Shown here: positions 60,378 through 64,000 of the stretch, piece after piece
How positions within the stretch are numbered: the stretch's first letter is position 1
Layout of the letters: every line of letters starts with the position of its first letter
Assembly: GCF_001654495.1 (NCBI RefSeq)
Contig: NZ_CP015849.1
Span: 4,253,501 to 4,317,500, forward strand
DNA: 64,000 bases
Source: Streptomyces sp. SAT1
GTDB taxonomy: Bacteria > Actinomycetota > Actinomycetes > Streptomycetales > Streptomycetaceae
Reading direction: 5' to 3'
Notes under the pieces: model-generated
What the model was told of the DNA's origin: nothing
Database searches by the model: none
The model's input: the letters and a program-made list of their open reading frames with translations, nothing else
Made by a program: the position numbers and the translations under genes

Positions 60378-60884
60378 ATGTTCACTTTTTCGACCTGCCG
60401 GCCGACGGGAAAACACAGTACAGGCGGACATGAAGGGAAAGGGAAAGGGCGAGAGTATGTCTGGAAATCGCCTGGCGCTCGCCGCGCTCTGGCACGGCGC
60501 GAGATTGTCGGCGCGCACCGGAAGCGCTTGCTGAGCGGGTGTTGTGACGTATTGGGCCGGTGATTCCCGCGCGGTCGGAAGGGAATGGCCGATTCCTGGC
60601 CCCCGCCGCCCGCCGCGGCGGCCGCGGACCGCGGAGCCCCGGTCTCCTCCGCCGGGAGCCCCGGTCCCAGCGGCGCCGGCGCTCCCGGCGCTCCCGGCGG
60701 GGGAGACCGGGGGCGGACCGCGGCGGTGACGGAAAACGAATCTCGGATGGTGAGCAGCCGCCGCTCGATCACTGGTCAGCGTGTTCACGCAGGAGTAACA
60801 CTGGAGCGTCCCGCGCGCGGCAACGGCGCCGAGCGCTCACCACCGGTCACGCACCGGTAGCACGCCGCGCCAGAAAGGGCCCCC
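60378..60884. other. Intergenic region upstream of gdhA
   Basis: No gene is evident. It contains the rest of the AT-rich island (to about 60450) and then GC-rich sequence up to the gdhA ribosome site. Open frames here encode Arg/Pro-rich shadows. The gdhA promoter must lie within; I could not assign it. Confidence 0.55.
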
Positions 60885-62243
60885 GTGACGACCCGAGACG
60901 ACACCAAGACACAGCTCGACGCCCTCCGCAGCGAGATCGAGCGGCGCAACCCCGCTCAGCCCGAGTTCCACCAGGCCGTGCACGAGGTGCTGGACACCCT
61001 GGCCCCGGTGCTGGCGGCGCGCCCGGAGTACGCGGAGCCCGGCCTGGTCGAGCGGCTGTGCGAGCCGGAGCGGCAGGTGATCTTCCGGGTGCCGTGGCAG
61101 GACGACAAGGGGCGGGTGCACGTCAACCGCGGTTTCCGGGTGGAGTTCAACAGCGCGCTCGGCCCGTACAAGGGCGGCCTGCGCTTCCACCCCTCCGTCA
61201 ACCTCGGCATCGTCAAGTTCCTCGGCTTCGAGCAGATCTTCAAGAACGCGCTGACCGGGCTCGGCATCGGCGGCGGCAAGGGCGGCAGCGACTTCGACCC
61301 GCACGGCCGCAGCGACGCGGAGGTCATGCGGTTCTGCCAGTCGTTCATGACGGAGCTGTACCGGCACATCGGTGAGCACACCGACGTGCCCGCCGGGGAC
61401 ATCGGCGTCGGCGGACGCGAGATCGGCTACCTCTTCGGGCAGTACCGGCGCATCACCAACCGCTGGGAGGCCGGCGTCCTCACCGGCAAGGGCCCCGGCT
61501 GGGGCGGCTCGGCGATCCGGCCCGAGGCCACCGGCTACGGCAGCGTCCTGTTCGCCGAGGCCATGCTGCGCGAGCGCGGCGAGGACCTGGAGGGCCAGAC
61601 GGCCGTCGTCTCCGGCTCCGGCAACGTCGCCATCTACACCATCGAGAAGCTGCTCGCCCTCGGCGCCAACCCCCTGACCTGCTCGGACTCCGGCGGCTAT
61701 GTCGTCGACGACAAGGGCATCGACCTCGATCTGCTCAAGCAGGTCAAGGAGGTCGAGCGCGGGCGGATCAGCGACTACGCCGAGCGCCGGGGCAGCTCCG
61801 CGCGCTATGTGTCCGGCGGCCGGGTGTGGGAGGTGCCGGCCGATGTCGCCCTGCCGTCCGCCACCCAGAACGAGCTGGACGAGAACGACGCCGCCACGCT
61901 GGTGCGCAACGGTGTGAAGGCCGTCTCCGAGGGCGCGAACATGCCGACCGTGCCCGAGGCCGTGCACCTGTTCCAGCGCGCCGGGGTCGCCTTCGGGCCC
62001 GGCAAGGCCGCCAACGCGGGCGGCGTCGCGGTCAGCGCCCTGGAGATGGCGCAGAACCACGCCCGTACGGCCTGGTCGCCCGCCCGTGTCGAGGAGGAGC
62101 TGGCGCGCATCATGGGCGACATCCACACCACCTGCCACGAGACCGCCGAGCGCTACGGCGCCCCCGGCGACTATGTGACCGGCGCGAACATCGCCGGGTT
62201 CGAGCGGGTCGCCGACTCGATGCTCGCGCAGGGCGTCATCTGA
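60885..62243 (+). CDS. gdhA: NADP-specific glutamate dehydrogenase
   Basis: The 452-residue hexameric-type enzyme makes glutamate from 2-oxoglutarate and ammonia. The substrate site reads GPYKGGLRFHPSVNLGIVKF and LGIGGGKGGSDFDPHG, and the dinucleotide domain has VVSGSGNVAIYTIEK. Length is normal for the NADP form. The GTG at 60885 follows AGAAAGGGCCCCC. The last nine codons including the stop are duplicated in tandem just downstream. Confidence 0.95.
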   Translation: MTTRDDTKTQLDALRSEIERRNPAQPEFHQAVHEVLDTLAPVLAARPEYAEPGLVERLCEPERQVIFRVPWQDDKGRVHVNRGFRVEFNSALGPYKGGLRFHPSVNLGIVKFLGFEQIFKNALTGLGIGGGKGGSDFDPHGRSDAEVMRFCQSFMTELYRHIGEHTDVPAGDIGVGGREIGYLFGQYRRITNRWEAGVLTGKGPGWGGSAIRPEATGYGSVLFAEAMLRERGEDLEGQTAVVSGSGNVAIYTIEKLLALGANPLTCSDSGGYVVDDKGIDLDLLKQVKEVERGRISDYAERRGSSARYVSGGRVWEVPADVALPSATQNELDENDAATLVRNGVKAVSEGANMPTVPEAVHLFQRAGVAFGPGKAANAGGVAVSALEMAQNHARTAWSPARVEEELARIMGDIHTTCHETAERYGAPGDYVTGANIAGFERVADSMLAQGVI

Positions 62244-62274
62244 CCCGTGCTCGCGCAGGGCGTCATCTGATCCG
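62221..62274 (+). repeat. 27-bp tandem duplication at the gdhA 3' end
   Basis: 62221-62247 is repeated at 62248-62274 with one change (TGACCCG versus TGATCCG). The unit includes the last codons and the stop. As 27 is a multiple of three, the second copy repeats the stop in frame as a tandem stop. Confidence 0.92.
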
Positions 62275-62300
62275 CACCGCCCGACCCGCACCGCCCAGGA

Positions 62301-62358
62301 CACACGACCGCGCCCCGCTCCGGAACCCGTACGGTCCGGAGCGGGGCGCGGTCATGTG
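62301..62358. terminator. Bidirectional terminator between gdhA and the MFS gene
   Basis: A stem of at least 18 bp (62307-62324 with 62335-62352) is extended by CACAC/GTGTG at the base. It sits between two convergent stop codons. Confidence 0.85.
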
Positions 62359-62374
62359 TGTGCCCGCCGTACGG

Positions 62375-63895
62375 CTAGTGCGCGGCGGCTCCCGCCGGGG
62401 CGCCGTGCCGGGACGGCCGGGCGGTCACCAGGAGGCCGGAGGCCACCGCGGCGAGCAGCATCGCGCCCACGCCCCACCAGATGGCCTGGGTGTAGCCGTG
62501 GACGATGCCCTCGCGCAGGACCTGCGCCTTGCGGGAGGGGTCCGTCAGGTGCTGCCCGACATAGGTGGAGGTCGCCGAGGTGGCGATGGTGTTGAGCAGC
62601 GCGGTGCCCAGCGAACCGCCCACCTGCTGCGAGGTGTTGACCATGGCGGAGGTCACACCGGCGTCCTGCGGCCGGACCCCGTTGGTCGCGGTGGAGAAGA
62701 CCGGCATGAAGGTGAGGCCCATGCCGAGGCCGAGCAGCAGCTCGGCGGGCAGCACGTGCGTGGTGTACGCGGAGTCGACGCCGAGCTGGGTCAGCACCAG
62801 CAGCCCGGAGGCGGCGAGCAGCATGCCCGGCACCATCAGCAGCCGCGGGGGAGTGCGGGGCAGCAGCCGGGCGGAGATCTGCGTGGAGCCGATGATGATC
62901 GACGCGGACATCGGCAGGAACGCCAGGCCGCTGCGGACCGGCGAGTACCCGAGGATGCCCTGGAAGTAGTAGGTCATGAACAGGAACAGACCGAACATGC
63001 CGATGGTGGCCAGGGCCATCGTCAGGAAGCTGCCCGCGCGGTTGCGGTCGGAGACCACGCGCAGCGGCAGCAGCGGGTGCTTGGCCTTCATCTGCCACAG
63101 CACGAACGCCACCAGCAGCACCACACCGCCGCCCAGCAGGCCGACGACCAGGCTGTCGCTCCAGCCGCGCGGCTCGGCCTCGGAGAAGCCGTAGACGACG
63201 GCGACCAGGCCGCCGCAGCCGAGGATGACACCGGGGATGTCGAGCCTGGCCCCGCTGTGCCCGGGGCGGTCGCGCAGCAGGATGACGGCGCCGATCACGG
63301 CGACGGCCGCGATCGGGATGTTCACGTACAGGCACCAGCGCCAGTTCGCGTACGAGGTGAGGACGCCGCCCAGCAGCAGGCCGAGCGCGGCGCCCGCGCC
63401 CGCGATGGCGCCGTAGATGCCGAACGCCTTCCCGCGCTCGCGGGGGTCGGTGAAGGTCGTCGTCATCAGGGAGAGCGCGGAGGGCGCGAGGACGGCACCG
63501 AAGACGCCCTGGAGGGCGCGGGCGCCGAAGAGCATGCCGGGGCTGCCGGCCGCGCCGCCGATCGCGGAGGCGACGGCGAAGCCGATCAGGCCGATGATGA
63601 AGGTGCGCTTGCGGCCGACCAGGTCGGCGATGCGGCCGCCGAGCAGCAGCAGGCCGCCGAAGGCGAGGGTGTAGGCGGTGATGACCCACTGCCGGTTGCC
63701 GTCGGACATGCCGAGGGCCTTCTGGGCGGAGGGCAGTGCGATGTTCACGATGGTCGCGTCGAGGACCACCATCAGCTGGGCGAGGGCGATGATCACCAGA
63801 CCCCACCAGCGGCGGGGGTCGGGGGCATCGGCGGGTGTGTGCGCGGTGGCGGCCGGGGCCGTCCGTATCGCTTCGGTCGGAGGGGAGTCGCTCAT
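62375..63895 (-). CDS. MFS drug exporter, DHA2 (14-helix) type
   Basis: The 506-residue protein has about 14 membrane helices. The motif after helix 1 is MVVLDATIVNIALPS, typical of EmrB/QacA transporters, and motif A reads GGRIADLVGRKRTF. Motif C lies around GAIAGAGAALGLLLGGVL. The substrate cannot be told. No regulator lies next to it in the window; the region upstream is cut by the right edge. Confidence 0.9.
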   Translation of the reverse strand: MSDSPPTEAIRTAPAATAHTPADAPDPRRWWGLVIIALAQLMVVLDATIVNIALPSAQKALGMSDGNRQWVITAYTLAFGGLLLLGGRIADLVGRKRTFIIGLIGFAVASAIGGAAGSPGMLFGARALQGVFGAVLAPSALSLMTTTFTDPRERGKAFGIYGAIAGAGAALGLLLGGVLTSYANWRWCLYVNIPIAAVAVIGAVILLRDRPGHSGARLDIPGVILGCGGLVAVVYGFSEAEPRGWSDSLVVGLLGGGVVLLVAFVLWQMKAKHPLLPLRVVSDRNRAGSFLTMALATIGMFGLFLFMTYYFQGILGYSPVRSGLAFLPMSASIIIGSTQISARLLPRTPPRLLMVPGMLLAASGLLVLTQLGVDSAYTTHVLPAELLLGLGMGLTFMPVFSTATNGVRPQDAGVTSAMVNTSQQVGGSLGTALLNTIATSATSTYVGQHLTDPSRKAQVLREGIVHGYTQAIWWGVGAMLLAAVASGLLVTARPSRHGAPAGAAAH

Positions 63896-63920
63896 GGGTC
63901 GGGCGTCGCTTCCTTGGCTG

Positions 63921-63963
63921 GTGGAGAGGCGTGCGTGGAGAGGCGTGCGTGGAGAAGGCGTGC
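63921..63963. repeat. Three 14/15-bp tandem units upstream of the MFS gene
   Basis: GTGGAGAGGCGTGC occurs at 63921 and 63935 and, with one inserted A, at 63949. The array lies 25-68 bp upstream of the start codon, in the promoter region, and may be a regulator-binding array. Confidence 0.8.
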
Positions 63964-64000
63964 GGTGGTGGCGCGCCGCCGTGGCCGGTACGCCGGGGCG

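Overview
The window is high-GC actinobacterial chromosome, almost certainly Streptomyces. It is GC-rich throughout, uses many GTG and some TTG starts, packs its genes with 4-nt overlaps, and its gene order (korA, a nuo cluster, htpX, yajQ, tRNA-Tyr, rpmG, murB, aspC, secE-nusG, rplKA, rplJL, rpoBC, rpsL-rpsG-fusA-tuf, gdhA) is the order I recall for the S. coelicolor SCO4594-SCO4683 interval. No database search was possible, so synteny and family names come from reading the sequence.

Region 1 (1-16822). The 5' end of korA (2-oxoglutarate:ferredoxin oxidoreductase alpha) runs off the left edge. Next, on the minus strand, come a LuxR-type response regulator and two paralogous sensor kinases. 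Divergent from these is a ten-gene complex I-like operon, nuoA-B-C-H-I-J-K-L-M-N. It has the whole membrane arm plus B, C and I, but no nuoD and no NADH module (E, F, G). NuoC has a roughly 290-residue low-complexity tail. htpX and two small membrane proteins follow.

Region 2 (16823-24650). This holds yajQ, a tRNA-Tyr (the known SLP1 integration site in S. coelicolor) whose terminator has an imperfect second copy 1.7 kb downstream, a membrane protein, a secreted C-anchored protein with a class F-like sortase, a small Cys protein, an NAD(P)-binding protein, and an amidohydrolase that appears to have lost key catalytic residues.

Region 3 (24651-32191). It contains tRNA-Thr, tRNA-Met, rpmG, two MaoC-type dehydratase subunits, murB, a divergent NAD(P)-binding/TetR pair sharing two palindromic operators, a DsbA-like lipoprotein, adenosine deaminase, an aspartate-type aminotransferase and tRNA-Trp.

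Region 4 (32299-53928). This is the transcription and translation core: secE, nusG, rplK, rplA, rplJ (with an L10 leader and attenuator), rplL, rpoB, rpoC, rpsL, rpsG, fusA and tuf. It is interrupted by two lipoprotein genes between rplA and rplJ, and by a glycosyltransferase pair between rpoC and rpsL.

Region 5 (53929-64000). This accessory block has a probably frameshifted small lipoprotein, a streptogrisin C-like protease with a chitin-binding tail, a LysR regulator, a three-gene unit (small secreted Cys-pair protein, ABC ATPase, FtsX-like permease) with a perfect palindrome upstream, gdhA, and a 14-TM MFS exporter. The best candidates for undescribed biology are the D/E/F/G-less complex I next to korA, the secreted protein/ABC unit, and the degenerate amidohydrolase.
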